In this document: piece by piece, positions 40,957-49,348 of the stretch
Position numbering within the stretch: position 1 is the first letter of the stretch
Layout of the letters: each line of letters begins with the position of its first letter
DNA from: JAEUSE01 sp964648985
GTDB taxonomy: Bacteria > Patescibacteriota > Doudnabacteria > UBA920
Assembly (NCBI GenBank): GCA_964648985.1
Contig: CAZYMS010000008.1
Coordinates: 1 to 55,279, forward strand
DNA: 55,279 bases
Direction: 5' to 3'
Position numbers and translations under genes: made by a program
The notes under the pieces: generated by a model
Seen by the model: the letters and a program-made list of their open reading frames with translations, nothing else
What the model was told of the DNA's origin: nothing
Database searches by the model: none

Positions 40957-41355
40957 ATGACGCACGCAGAGCCACCAAAAATATTGACGGATGCAGGGCT
41001 CTCTATGTTTGTAGATGTGGTTAAACTGCGAGAGTTGTTGTTGCCAATTGTAGAAATAGAAATGGAAAAACTGCTATGGCATTTTGATATGCCGGTATGG
41101 GCCAAAGATGGCACAGAAGATTGGAACCTAACCCCGTGGCAAGTGATAAAAAAAGAACAGGATAGTAGTACTCATCAAAAGCGCGTCTTAGATGCTAATA
41201 CGCGGTATCCCATTGTGCTTACAGAATATAATGGAAAACTCGTAGCTTTGGACGGCGTGCACCGCATGGCGAAAATATATATGCAGGGCGGTACAAAAAT
41301 TGCTGCAAAGATAATTCCCCCAGAGTATCTATCAAAGCCCCAATTTCTAACATAA
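40957..41355 (+). CDS. ParB/sulfiredoxin-like nucleotide-handling fold protein
   Basis: 132 residues. The ParB-type box is LVALDGVHRMAKIYMQG (Asp99, Gly100, His102, Arg103), which in ParB and sulfiredoxin relatives binds a nucleotide. N- and C-terminal DNA-binding parts of a true ParB are absent, so it is not a chromosome-partition protein. The function is unknown. Repeated AGTAGTAAG words occupy the 43 bp before it. Confidence 0.6.
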   Translation: MTHAEPPKILTDAGLSMFVDVVKLRELLLPIVEIEMEKLLWHFDMPVWAKDGTEDWNLTPWQVIKKEQDSSTHQKRVLDANTRYPIVLTEYNGKLVALDGVHRMAKIYMQGGTKIAAKIIPPEYLSKPQFLT

Positions 41356-41384
41356 ATACAATCTTCCTATATCAGCTATTATAC

Positions 41385-41424
41385 AAAGACAACACTTTTT
41401 GTGGCCACAAAAAGTGTTGTCTTT
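41385..41424. repeat. Perfect 40-bp loopless palindrome, copy 4
   Basis: Arms AAAGACAACACTTTTTGTGG and complement, centred on GGCC. It lies 29 bp after the plus-strand stop at 41355 and 21 bp beyond the minus-strand stop at 41446. Confidence 0.9.
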
Positions 41425-41445
41425 AGGTTGGGGATATAAAATGGC

Positions 41446-41820
41446 TTACGAAAGCAAAGCCATTATTCTATCATGTAATTGTTTTACCACTGGGTCGCTT
41501 TGGAGCGCTTGGGAGTAATTTGTTGTGAATGCATCCGTCTCATTGGTCTCTGAAAGTAGTTTATTTGTGTATCTGGCTATAGAGACAAGTTTTTCATCCG
41601 ACACTACTTCTTTACTTTCTAGTATTTCATCTATGCTTACCACTAGTGCGCTCAGGGTTCTGAGCCAAGCAAAACTTGGATCACCAACCACTACATTATA
41701 GAAATGATTTGGGTTCTGCATGGGCCCAGAATCTTTTTCGTATATGTGTTTTTGATACTCCAAAAGAGCCTTATGCAGTTGCAGTAAGTGTTCGCGGACT
41801 TCAGATAAATTTGTATGCAT
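41446..41820 (-). CDS. Conserved hypothetical helical protein
   Basis: 124 residues, all helical and soluble: VREHLLQLHKALLEYQKHIYE, the segment GDPSFAWLRTLSALVVSIDE and a C-terminal SDPVVKQLHDRIMALL. I recall similar proteins of unknown function in proteobacteria, with DPxFAWLRxLSxLxV as the core. It converges on the ParB-like gene across a palindrome. No Shine-Dalgarno sequence. Confidence 0.65.
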   Translation of the reverse strand: MHTNLSEVREHLLQLHKALLEYQKHIYEKDSGPMQNPNHFYNVVVGDPSFAWLRTLSALVVSIDEILESKEVVSDEKLVSIARYTNKLLSETNETDAFTTNYSQALQSDPVVKQLHDRIMALLS

Positions 41821-42028
41821 TAAAGTGTATATAAACTATATATTGCTAGTATACCTTTAGTTCCTGCATGATACAATACATATATAGTATTAATGCCTTG
41901 AACATTGTGAAGGAAAAGGCGAGCGGTCCCTGGACAGTCCGGGGCGCCTGGACCGTTGCAGCAGTGTTAATTATAACCGGTGTAAGCACGTATGCGGGTT
42001 TTTTATTTGTCTTTTTTATATCTATCCT

Positions 42029-43498
42029 ATGTTGTTTAAGAACGAATCACCATGGCTTCATCAGCTGGTACGCACGCGAATAGCAGAGCCGCTTAGTAAA
42101 GACGCCAGTACAGACGTAGCTATAATTGGCGGCGGCATTGCCGGTATTGCGACCGCATATTTTACACTGAGATATACACACAAAAAGGTGCTTCTCGTAG
42201 AAGCAGGTAATGTAGCCCACGGTGCCACCGGGCACAATGGGGGCTTTTTAGCTACCTATTTTGAACGCAGTTTTAAAAGTTTGGTACAAGAATTCGGTAT
42301 AAACATGGCAGCAGAGGGGCAACGAGATGTAGAGTCTGCGTGGGAGTTACTAGCTGAAATACGAAGAGAGGCACAGCTGAAGACTCCCCTATGGCAATTT
42401 ACCGGTTATGCAGCGCTCCCCACCTCTGAGGAATTTTTATTACATCTTCGTAATAATGCGCTTAGAGAAAAAGCCGGACTGCTCGTGCCTAAAATCCTTG
42501 TTTCAGAAGAATGGAAAGGCTTAAGTAATATTCCCGGAATATATAAACATCTCTACAGTCTTGTATCTAAAACAGATTTGCTCTCACTCATAGAGTCAAG
42601 GGATGAGGAGTACTTTGCAGCACTTCCTGAACAAAAAGGGTGCATGAATAGTGCGGCCTTTTGCGAGGAGTTGGTCGGCTTCTTGCTTGCTCGCTATGAA
42701 GGTAGGTTTACGCTTACAGAACAAACACCTATTGTTCGCCTTGTGCTCGAAGATGGTAAGGCTTTACTCCATACCGATAAGCACCTAAGAGTTACTGCAA
42801 GTCATGTGGTGCTCTGTACGAATGGTTTTGAAAACATTAAAATAGTTAATAAAACCGGGGATAACATAAATAAAAAGTTTCACTACTTGGTTCGCGGCAT
42901 CGTGGGCTACATGGCAGGATATGTAGAAGAGTCCGCTAAGCCTGCGGCAGAAATTAGTTATCTTTCCAAGTCGGTATTACACCGAGGCGATGTGTATGCC
43001 GAAGACCCATACTTTTATCTTACTCGCAGGCCATACGCAACCGAAGGTACAGAGAGTAGTCTTATTAGCATAGGTGGTCCTGAGGCGCTTATGGACGATA
43101 CGAACAACTATACCGTAGACCATGAGTTTCCAGGCGAAGCACGAGAGCAGATAGATAACTTCCTTCGTTATACTTATAAGCATGGTCATGACGATGCCAT
43201 TGAGTATAGGTTTCTCTGGCATGGCCTTATGGGCTTTACCCCCAATGGAGTGCGTCTCATAGGCTTTGAACCGCTCAACCCCGTACTACTCTATAACCTT
43301 GGCTGTAATGGTGTAGGGCTCATGCCATCCATTTTTGGTGGTAGAAGAATTTCCCGGCTGCTCGCGGGAGAGCAATTACCACTCTCTATGTTCGATCCAA
43401 AAGATTTGCGCCGTAGTAGTAAGAAGCGGGTGGTGGCCCTTCGTAAAATGAGATATCTAAGTCGGCATGGGGTAACGCTTAAAAATAAAGCAAAGTAA
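42029..43498 (+). CDS. FAD-dependent amino-acid oxidase-type oxidoreductase
   Basis: 489 residues with the dinucleotide-binding motif DVAIIGGGIAGIATAYF and VLLVEAGNVAHGATGHNGG, then a C-terminal FAD segment NLGCNGVGLMPSIFGGRRISRLLAGE. This is the DAO family (glycine oxidase, sarcosine oxidase, PuuB-like). The substrate is unclear. The 208 bp before it contain a structured GC-rich stretch (GGTCCCTGGACAGTCCGGGG) and no supported gene. The start MLFKNESPWLHQ resembles the PuuB-type N-terminus. Confidence 0.88.
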   Translation: MLFKNESPWLHQLVRTRIAEPLSKDASTDVAIIGGGIAGIATAYFTLRYTHKKVLLVEAGNVAHGATGHNGGFLATYFERSFKSLVQEFGINMAAEGQRDVESAWELLAEIRREAQLKTPLWQFTGYAALPTSEEFLLHLRNNALREKAGLLVPKILVSEEWKGLSNIPGIYKHLYSLVSKTDLLSLIESRDEEYFAALPEQKGCMNSAAFCEELVGFLLARYEGRFTLTEQTPIVRLVLEDGKALLHTDKHLRVTASHVVLCTNGFENIKIVNKTGDNINKKFHYLVRGIVGYMAGYVEESAKPAAEISYLSKSVLHRGDVYAEDPYFYLTRRPYATEGTESSLISIGGPEALMDDTNNYTVDHEFPGEAREQIDNFLRYTYKHGHDDAIEYRFLWHGLMGFTPNGVRLIGFEPLNPVLLYNLGCNGVGLMPSIFGGRRISRLLAGEQLPLSMFDPKDLRRSSKKRVVALRKMRYLSRHGVTLKNKAK

Positions 43499-43584
43499 AA
43501 AATAGAGCATATACACGTGGTATAATATTCCTACGTTAATATTCTAGAGGTGTGCTTTAGCGCGCTGCCTTCACCGTAGATTGC

Positions 43585-44445
43585 ATGGCATTTTATAAGC
43601 AATATAAACCTCGTACTTTCGACCCGACAAGTAGTGAGGCGTTTAAGGTTTCCCGCAGTAAGATAGATTTCTTCCTAGACTGTCCGCGGTGTTTTTATAT
43701 TGAGGCACGACATGGAGTTAAGCGGCCAAGTATGCCTAGCTTCACGCTAAACATTGCGGTGGACACACTTTTGAAAAAGGAGTTTGATGCGCATCGCGCT
43801 GCGGGTACACACCACCCACTGTTGGAACAGTATGGCCTGGACTTAGTGCCGTTTCGTCATACGCAAATGGACACATGGCGGGAAAACTTTGTGGGGGTGC
43901 AAACGCTTCATCAAAAAACTAATTTGCTTGTATTCGGTGCAGTGGATGACATATGGGTAGATGGGGCCGGTATGCTCTATGTGGTTGATTATAAAGCCAC
44001 AAGTAAGGATACACCGGTCACACGTTTGGACGACACTAAATGGCATAATCAATATCGCAGACAAATGGAGGTGTACCAGTGGCTTCTGCGCCAGAATGGA
44101 TTCAATGTTTCTAATACTGGCTACTTTGTCTACGTGAACGGTAAAAAAGATAATAAAGCCTTTGACGCAAAGCTTGAATTCGATGTAAATCTGATTCCAT
44201 ACATGGGTTCAGATGCCTGGATAGAGCAAACCCTCCCAAACCTTAAACAATGTCTCATGGGGCCCCTTCCTGACTATGGTGAAGAGTGTGAATTTTGTAT
44301 ATATCGAAAAAGTATGGCAGAGCTTGAAAGTGCTAAGCAGATTGCTGTGCCAATCCCTCCGGCCATAACCGCAAAGACCATATCAAAACCAAAAGTGCCA
44401 AAAACCCCCAAGATTAGTATGCAGCAAAACCAGCCATTATTTTAG
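43585..44445 (+). CDS. PD-(D/E)XK nuclease-family protein with a Cys cluster
   Basis: 286 residues with SRSKIDFFLDCPRCFYIE, the nuclease core VFGAVDDIWVDG and YVVDYKATS (Asp135, Lys137), then QMEVY (Gln160, Tyr164), as in RecB/Cas4/AddB-like nucleases. Cysteines at 33, 36, 223, 235 and 238 could hold an iron-sulfur cluster. No helicase or CRISPR genes are nearby. TATAAT lies about 60 bp before the ATG. It may act in DNA repair. Confidence 0.8.
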   Translation: MAFYKQYKPRTFDPTSSEAFKVSRSKIDFFLDCPRCFYIEARHGVKRPSMPSFTLNIAVDTLLKKEFDAHRAAGTHHPLLEQYGLDLVPFRHTQMDTWRENFVGVQTLHQKTNLLVFGAVDDIWVDGAGMLYVVDYKATSKDTPVTRLDDTKWHNQYRRQMEVYQWLLRQNGFNVSNTGYFVYVNGKKDNKAFDAKLEFDVNLIPYMGSDAWIEQTLPNLKQCLMGPLPDYGEECEFCIYRKSMAELESAKQIAVPIPPAITAKTISKPKVPKTPKISMQQNQPLF

Positions 44446-44532
44446 GACCGATACCCTGAAATCTGCTTTGCGTTTACTACTGAAAAAACATATACTATAT
44501 ACACAAATGCATTAGTAATTTTCACATATATT

Positions 44533-44811
44533 ATGGGATTTCTAGATAAGCTCAAGGATGTAAACGAAATGCGCAAACAAGCAAAGCAAATAGAGCTTCT
44601 GCTTGGCCAGGTAGACGTAACAGGTAAGTCCAGTGGCGGTAAAATTACTATTACCATGGATGGCAACCAGGTAGTAAAAAGCGTGCAGGTAGATGACTCA
44701 ATAGTCGGGGATAGGGGTGAGATTGCCCGTAACATTCGGGCAGCTTTGGACGATTTATTTAAAGAACATAAGAAAGTTCTGCAGAGCAAGTTTGGAAGTA
44801 TGATGCAATAA
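44533..44811 (+). CDS. YbaB/EbfC-family nucleoid-associated protein
   Basis: 92 residues with MGFLDKLKDVNEMRKQAKQIELL and the conserved central strand segment GGKITITMDGNQVVKSVQVDD, then IRAALDDLFKEHKKVL. It forms tweezer-like dimers that bind DNA; usually beside recR and dnaX, neither of which is seen here. No Shine-Dalgarno sequence. Confidence 0.9.
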   Translation: MGFLDKLKDVNEMRKQAKQIELLLGQVDVTGKSSGGKITITMDGNQVVKSVQVDDSIVGDRGEIARNIRAALDDLFKEHKKVLQSKFGSMMQ

Positions 44812-44814
44812 CAG

Positions 44815-44995
44815 CACTATCCGAATCTACAAGTGAGACGAATCTACGAACGGCTAAGAATAATACAAAGCACAAGTGCGTGTCCGGATCCTCTCCTCGC
44901 CCTCTCTGTCATTCCGGACTCCACGAGGTTTTGCGAGGGATATCCGGAATCCATCCTCGCATTAGACATTAGATATTAGAAATTAGGCATTTAGC
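44815..44995. repeat. Repeat-rich intergenic stretch with CCGGA and ATTAGA words
   Basis: The gap holds CGAATCTAC words, three CCGGA-containing words (GTCCGGATCC, ATTCCGGACTCC and ATCCGGAATCC) forming an imperfect palindrome, and ATTAGACATTAGATATTAG words. No ORF of note is present. Confidence 0.6.
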
Positions 44996-45007
44996 GCAAA
45001 AAGAAAC

Positions 45008-45874
45008 ATGCGGAAATACATAGTGGCCATACTAATAATAACTATCGCCTTAGCGCTTCCCACTAACGCTTTTGCGCTATCCATTTACGATCTTCAGCCA
45101 AAAGTTGAATCCGCGAGTATTACTGCAAAAGCAGTTATAGTGCTGAACCAAGTAACCGGTGAAATACTTTACGAGCAGGGGAGTGGTGATGTCCGCATTC
45201 CGGCAAGTCTAGTTAAGTTAGCTACTGTACTTGTTGTGCTAGATACAAACCCAGATTGGAACAAAGTGTGTTCGGTAAGCGAACAGGATCGGGTAGGTGG
45301 TGTTGCCATTACCAAGAGCGGTACCAACATGCCCTACACAATGAATAGCTTGCTCTACGCAACTCTTATGCCAAGTGCCAACGACGCTGTTACCGCTTTG
45401 GCACGATGCACAGGCCTTTCCCATGCAGAGTTTCTTGCCCGCATGCAAGCAAAAGCCCGCGAACAAGGCGCTCTTAATACTACCTATGTTGATGCTTCGG
45501 GTATAAGCAGTGCAAATACAACTACTGCAGCAGATATTGCGCGCATAGCGAATGCAGCCTTTAGTACAGAAAAGGTTCGTAATATAACACGTACGCAAAG
45601 CTTTCGCCTGTGCACTACCACACGCATCTGTCAGACTATTCGCAGCACTAATCCACTCCTTGCAGACAAAGAGCTTACAACCGTCGCTGGTAAGACTGGT
45701 ACACTTGATGGTGCCATAAACTTTGCTGGCAGTTTTAAAGACGCTAAGGGGCATTATTTTATAGTCGTGGTGCTTGGCGGCAGCTCCAAAGAAAGTCGTT
45801 TCACTGAAGCAAAACAACTTGTAGAATTCGCCTCCACTCGCACTGACTGGTCCGACCAGTTTGCTGTAAAGTAG
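45008..45874 (+). CDS. Serine-type D-Ala-D-Ala carboxypeptidase (S11 family)
   Basis: 288 residues with a signal peptide (VAILIITIALALPTNAFAL) and the three penicillin-binding motifs: SLVK (Ser67 to Lys70, IPASLVKLA), SAN (Ser123 to Asn125) and KTG (Lys229 to Gly231). It trims the last D-Ala from peptidoglycan stems. It ends soon after KTG without the long C-terminal domain and amphipathic helix of PBP5. No Shine-Dalgarno sequence. Confidence 0.93.
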   Translation: MRKYIVAILIITIALALPTNAFALSIYDLQPKVESASITAKAVIVLNQVTGEILYEQGSGDVRIPASLVKLATVLVVLDTNPDWNKVCSVSEQDRVGGVAITKSGTNMPYTMNSLLYATLMPSANDAVTALARCTGLSHAEFLARMQAKAREQGALNTTYVDASGISSANTTTAADIARIANAAFSTEKVRNITRTQSFRLCTTTRICQTIRSTNPLLADKELTTVAGKTGTLDGAINFAGSFKDAKGHYFIVVVLGGSSKESRFTEAKQLVEFASTRTDWSDQFAVK

Positions 45875-45970
45875 GATTATGTTGATTAATAATTGTACTG
45901 AGTGGTAAACCTCTTCTGCTATCGCGGGGAGGTTTCTTGATATATACTGAATATATTAACTTATAGAAGT

Positions 45971-46720
45971 ATGGACAAAAATCGTTTTATGGACAAGGTT
46001 GTACTAGTGACCGGTTCGAGTCGCGGGATTGGCCGGGCAGCGGCAATTGCATTCGCACAAGGGGGTGCGTCAGTAGCTATTAATTACGTACGCAATGAGC
46101 GGGCTGCACAGGAAGTAGTTGATGAAATTTCCAAACTTGGCAGAAAAGCCATTTCAGTAAAAGCTGATATATCAAAGGAGGCAGAGGTGCAGTTACTTAT
46201 AGACATGGCTATCGGTGAATTTGGCAAACTCGATGTCCTTATAAACAATGCAGGAATAGTGTACGACATAGAAGACTGGCAGAGTACCACCTCTGAGCAA
46301 TGGCAGGCTACATTGAATGTCCATGTATTGGGTAATTATTATTGCTGCAAATATGCTTTACCTTATTTGCAGAAGTCTAACGGATCAATCGTAAATATAT
46401 CTTCTACAAATGGATATACTGAGCACTATCCGGAAAGTTTAGCGTATAATGTTGCAAAGGCAGGTATAGTATCCATGACTCATGATCTTGCAAAAGCCCT
46501 TGCCCCTCACGTCAGAGTGAATGCCGTGGCTCCTGGGTGGGTAAATACAGATATGAACTCTGGCCTTTCAAAAGAATATATGGCAGACCAGGCTAGGGAG
46601 ATTTATTTACAACGCATTGCCGAGCCAGAGGAAATAGCCAATGTGGTGACTTTTTTGGCAAGCGATGATGCCAGTTTTATTACCGGTATGATAGTAAGAG
46701 CAGACGGCGGCCACGGATAG
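45971..46720 (+). CDS. SDR-family oxidoreductase (FabG-like)
   Basis: 249 residues with TGSSRGIG (residues 14-21), NNAG (92-95), the catalytic Ser144 or Ser145 in VNISSTNG, and YNVAK (Tyr159, Lys163). It looks like 3-oxoacyl-ACP reductase, but FabG-type SDRs have many substrates and no other fatty-acid gene is nearby. It ends with FITGMIVRADGGHG. The EamA gene follows after 29 bp. Confidence 0.93.
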   Translation: MDKNRFMDKVVLVTGSSRGIGRAAAIAFAQGGASVAINYVRNERAAQEVVDEISKLGRKAISVKADISKEAEVQLLIDMAIGEFGKLDVLINNAGIVYDIEDWQSTTSEQWQATLNVHVLGNYYCCKYALPYLQKSNGSIVNISSTNGYTEHYPESLAYNVAKAGIVSMTHDLAKALAPHVRVNAVAPGWVNTDMNSGLSKEYMADQAREIYLQRIAEPEEIANVVTFLASDDASFITGMIVRADGGHG

Positions 46721-46749
46721 CATTAAAAAAATAAAAACTTCTTACACAT

Positions 46750-47172
46750 ATGTCCTGGATTTCTTACGCTATTCTTTCTGCCTTTTTCGCCTCTCTAGTT
46801 GCCATCTTTGGGAAAATTGGTATACAAGGGGTAAATAGTAACTTGGCTGTTGCTATTCGTACCGTCATAATAGTCGGCTTTGCGTGGGTAATAGTCTGGC
46901 TACAAGGGACGGCTCATGAAATAACCAAAATTTCTAAACACTCGTGGATATTTCTCATACTATCAGCAATAGCCACTGGTCTTTCATGGCTCTTTTACTA
47001 CCGGGCGCTGCAGCTGGGTCAGGCAAGCAGAGTCGCCCCTATAGATAAGCTCTCTGTTGCGCTTACCATAATTCTTGCATTTACTTTTCTCGGCGAAAAG
47101 CCAACTCTGGGTAACGTACTTGGCGGTGGTTTGGTTGCTTTAGGAGTTTTGGTTACGGCGTTTATAAAATAA
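46750..47172 (+). CDS. Half-size EamA-type transporter
   Basis: 140 residues, about four to five membrane helices with ISYAILSAFFASLVAIFGKIGI and the final segment FTFLGEKPTLGNVLGGGLVALGVLV, one EamA repeat. A full DMT transporter has two, so it likely dimerises, as EmrE does. The substrate is unknown. It ends 2 bp before a palindromic terminator. Confidence 0.85.
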   Translation: MSWISYAILSAFFASLVAIFGKIGIQGVNSNLAVAIRTVIIVGFAWVIVWLQGTAHEITKISKHSWIFLILSAIATGLSWLFYYRALQLGQASRVAPIDKLSVALTIILAFTFLGEKPTLGNVLGGGLVALGVLVTAFIK

Positions 47173-47174
47173 AA

Positions 47175-47196
47175 AAAGCACGACGCGTCGTGCTTT
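47175..47196. terminator. Perfect 22-bp palindrome, bidirectional terminator
   Basis: AAAGCACGACG and its complement, without loop. The minus strand continues in a T run, and it lies 26 bp beyond the minus-strand stop at 47223, and 2 bp after the plus-strand stop at 47172. Confidence 0.8.
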
Positions 47197-47222
47197 GAGT
47201 GTGGCTGAGGTTTGAGTCTTTG

Positions 47223-47672
47223 TTAGATGCATGACTCAATCAGTTTTGCAAAAACTTGGCAGCGTTGTTTGCCAATAAACACTACCTGTTGCCTCAGTTG
47301 CTTGTTAAGCTGGGAGAGTCTTTGTTTATTGCATACAAATACAACTCTTCCCCCATAGTGTGCCTCCTTCAGCCGTCTTTTTGCTCTTTTTATTTCATCA
47401 CTGTTTTTTACTTCAACGATGATTATCCGCGTTTGAGCTTTTAAGGGCGGCGATCCATCTCTACGGATGGTTGGGTTAACTTTCTCCCAGCCTCTTATAG
47501 TTGCATCAATAAGCTGCAGGGTACTGCAAGTTACGAGTGCTAACTGTGTGCGTTTTAAAGTTGGGAGGTGCATGGTAATGGATTTCGGTTCAAGGTGGTC
47601 CTCGCTCACAATAAGAGCTACGTTTCTGACCGCGTTCGGTTCTAAATCCGGCATTCTTATTTTTCCAGCCAT
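47223..47672 (-). CDS. Hypothetical 149-aa protein, SD-type gene
   Basis: A soluble alpha/beta protein, Lys/Arg-rich, with LALVTCSTLQLIDATIRGW, TRIIIVEVKNSDEIKRAKRR and GRVVFVCNKQRL. These resemble a small response-regulator-like or Toprim-like fold, but no signature supports either. A very strong Shine-Dalgarno sequence (GGAGGAGG) lies 8 nt before the ATG. It has no recognised homologue by eye. Confidence 0.6.
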   Translation of the reverse strand: MAGKIRMPDLEPNAVRNVALIVSEDHLEPKSITMHLPTLKRTQLALVTCSTLQLIDATIRGWEKVNPTIRRDGSPPLKAQTRIIIVEVKNSDEIKRAKRRLKEAHYGGRVVFVCNKQRLSQLNKQLRQQVVFIGKQRCQVFAKLIESCI

Positions 47673-47791
47673 ACGCTTTTCCTCCTCCTACAGGGGATAG
47701 CAAATAGGTGCGATAGTGCACTCATTTGTTGGCAGCATCATAGCAGTTTACGGACAGGTTGGGTAGATGGTATCCTGTGTATTAGATATAT

Positions 47792-49051
47792 ATGGCAAAA
47801 TCCTCTAAAGAATCAAATAAAGGTAGAGTCTTGGTGGGCATATCTGGTGGAGTAGACTCCGCTGTTTCTGCCTATCTACTACAAAAAGCTGGGTATGTAG
47901 TAGAAGGTGCGTTCATGAAAAATTGGTCTTCTACTACAGGACTAAAGCTTGCAGAATGTCCCTGGCTTGCGGACAGGCAAGAAGCATTGCGTGTTGCTGC
48001 GTTTTTAGGCATACCACTGCACACCTTAGACTTTGAAAAGCAGTACCAAGACACGGTAATGAAATACTTTTTTACCGAGTACCAGGCGGGCCGTACTCCT
48101 AACCCGGATGTTATGTGCAACAAAGAAATAAAGTTTAAGCTGCTTTACAACTGGGCCATGAAAAATGGGTTTGAGTATTTGGCTACAGGGCATTACGCCC
48201 GCGTAGCGGAAGTTAAAAGTGACAAGTGGAAAGTGGAAAGTAAAATTCCTAAATCCGGAAACTTGTCACCTGTTACTCGTCACTTGTCACTCATCCGATC
48301 CGCGGACGAATTTAAAGACCAAACCTACTTTATTTACAACATTAAAACCGAGCAGCTGCCGCACGTGTTGTTTCCTATTGGCGGCATGAAAAAGTCAGAG
48401 GTAAAAAAATTGGCAAAAAAGATTGGCCTGCCCAACGCAGGTCGCAAAGAAAGCATGGGACTTTGCTTTGTGGGAAAGATTCGCCTTAAAGACTTTTTGG
48501 AACAAAAAGTAAAGGCAAAGCCAGGACCGATAAGGCTAGTTGCTAGTGACAAGTTACAAGTTACAAGTTACAAGAAGGGCGCTGGTTTGTCACCTGTCAC
48601 TCGTCACCTGTCACTTTTAGGCACGCATGCCGGTTTGCACAACTACACCATAGGTCAGCGGCAGGGAATTCGTGTAGGAGCTGGTGGACCGTATTATGTA
48701 GTTCGTAAAGACTTAGCAAAAAACACTCTCTATGTAACCACTGACCCAAACGACCCAGCGCTTGAAATTTCTGAGATCGTTATTCACTCTACTAACTGGA
48801 TAGAAGAAGTAGAGAAAAGGGAAAAGGGAAAAGGGAAGAGGCTTGACTCTGGCTACAAACTACAACCTAATTCCTACCAGCTAGTTTGCCGCTATCGTCA
48901 CCAGGGCGAACTAGTACCATGCATTATTGAAAAGCAAAAAAGAGATACCTATCTAGTTAAATTTAAAACGCCTCAGAAGGCGCTTGCAAGTGGACAAAGT
49001 ATAGTGTTCTATTCCGGAAAAGTTTGTTTGGGTGGGGGAGTTATTGTATAA
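47792..49051 (+). CDS. mnmA: tRNA-specific 2-thiouridylase MnmA with in-frame insertions
   Basis: 419 residues, against about 360-370 for typical MnmA. PP-loop SGGVDS (18-23), MKNWSS, catalytic Cys109 (NPDVMCNKEIKF), TGHYAR and second catalytic Cys225 (ESMGLCFVGK) are intact; it thiolates U34 of Gln, Glu and Lys tRNAs. Extra peptides at about 141-171 and 252-276 are encoded by word-hairpin elements, both with LSPVTRHLSL; a third, around 339-358, comes from AAAAGGG tandem words. They lie in loops, so activity is probably kept. Confidence 0.95.
   Translation: MAKSSKESNKGRVLVGISGGVDSAVSAYLLQKAGYVVEGAFMKNWSSTTGLKLAECPWLADRQEALRVAAFLGIPLHTLDFEKQYQDTVMKYFFTEYQAGRTPNPDVMCNKEIKFKLLYNWAMKNGFEYLATGHYARVAEVKSDKWKVESKIPKSGNLSPVTRHLSLIRSADEFKDQTYFIYNIKTEQLPHVLFPIGGMKKSEVKKLAKKIGLPNAGRKESMGLCFVGKIRLKDFLEQKVKAKPGPIRLVASDKLQVTSYKKGAGLSPVTRHLSLLGTHAGLHNYTIGQRQGIRVGAGGPYYVVRKDLAKNTLYVTTDPNDPALEISEIVIHSTNWIEEVEKREKGKGKRLDSGYKLQPNSYQLVCRYRHQGELVPCIIEKQKRDTYLVKFKTPQKALASGQSIVFYSGKVCLGGGVIV
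48218..48291. repeat. Word-hairpin element inside mnmA, copy A
   Basis: AGTGACAAGTG (48218-48228) and CACTTGTCACT (48281-48291) are an exact 11-bp inverted repeat, with GGAAAGT words and CACCTGTTACTCGT between them. It is in frame and of the same family as the intergenic element at 9646. Confidence 0.9.
48545..48615. repeat. Word-hairpin element inside mnmA, copy B
   Basis: AGTGACAAGTTACAAG words on the left and CACCTGTCACTCGTCACC words, ending GTCACT, on the right. It is in frame and encodes a second LSPVTRHLSL peptide. Confidence 0.85.
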
Positions 49052-49055
49052 AATA

Positions 49056-49087
49056 ATTGGTGTAAGTTCTTGAGAACTTGCACCAAT
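49056..49087. terminator. Hairpin after mnmA
   Basis: ATTGGTGTAAGTTCT and its partner (AGAACTTGCACCAAT) form a 15-bp stem with a tiny loop, 4 bp after the mnmA stop. It has no T run, so it is a weak intrinsic terminator, or an end-protecting hairpin. Confidence 0.6.
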
Positions 49088-49096
49088 GTTTGAGTC

Positions 49097-49162
49097 CTAC
49101 CGCTTCTTTGCAGAAGTTTTTGCCGGGGGCTGCTTTCGGGGAGGCAATTTTGTTCCTCTCAA
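49097..49162 (-). CDS. 21-aa basic microprotein
   Basis: TTG 49162 to TAG 49097, with AAAGGAGGTG placed 9 nt before the TTG, a near-perfect anti-Shine-Dalgarno match. It has Lys/Arg and Pro (for example LPPRKQPPAK) and no acidic residue. It is the last of the minus-strand small ORFs. The function is unknown. Confidence 0.5.
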   Translation of the reverse strand: MRGTKLPPRKQPPAKTSAKKR

Positions 49163-49197
49163 ATTAATGCACCTCCTTTCTTGCGATATAAAAAATG

Positions 49198-49242
49198 CGG
49201 AGCACTAAATGTAGAAGTTCCTTGTCTACACTTAATGCCCCG
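49198..49242 (-). ncRNA. Strong hairpin in the leader of the 21-aa ORF
   Basis: On the minus strand an 18-bp stem with two or three G-U pairs (GCATTAAGTGTAGA with TCTACATTTAGTGC as its core) has a loop of about nine bases. A 7-bp hairpin (CCAAGAT/ATCTTGG) lies nearby at about 49304-49320. No gene covers 49163-49348. Confidence 0.55.
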
Positions 49243-49348
49243 TTGTCTATGCTAATAGGCAAAGACTTTACGCAGTAAATCCTGTACGCATTAGGAACTA
49301 TATCCAAGATATAATCTTGGAAGTGCCTACAGGTATTACCTTTAAGCC

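Noticed and set aside
40957..41355. Chromosome-partition ParB and a nearby origin of replication
   Set aside because: Only the short nucleotide-handling box is present, with no ParA, DNA-binding helices, dnaA or parS-like sites.
41868..42083. A 71-codon hydrophobic frame before the FAD oxidoreductase
   Set aside because: It overlaps the start of a clear gene in another frame and has no initiation signal.
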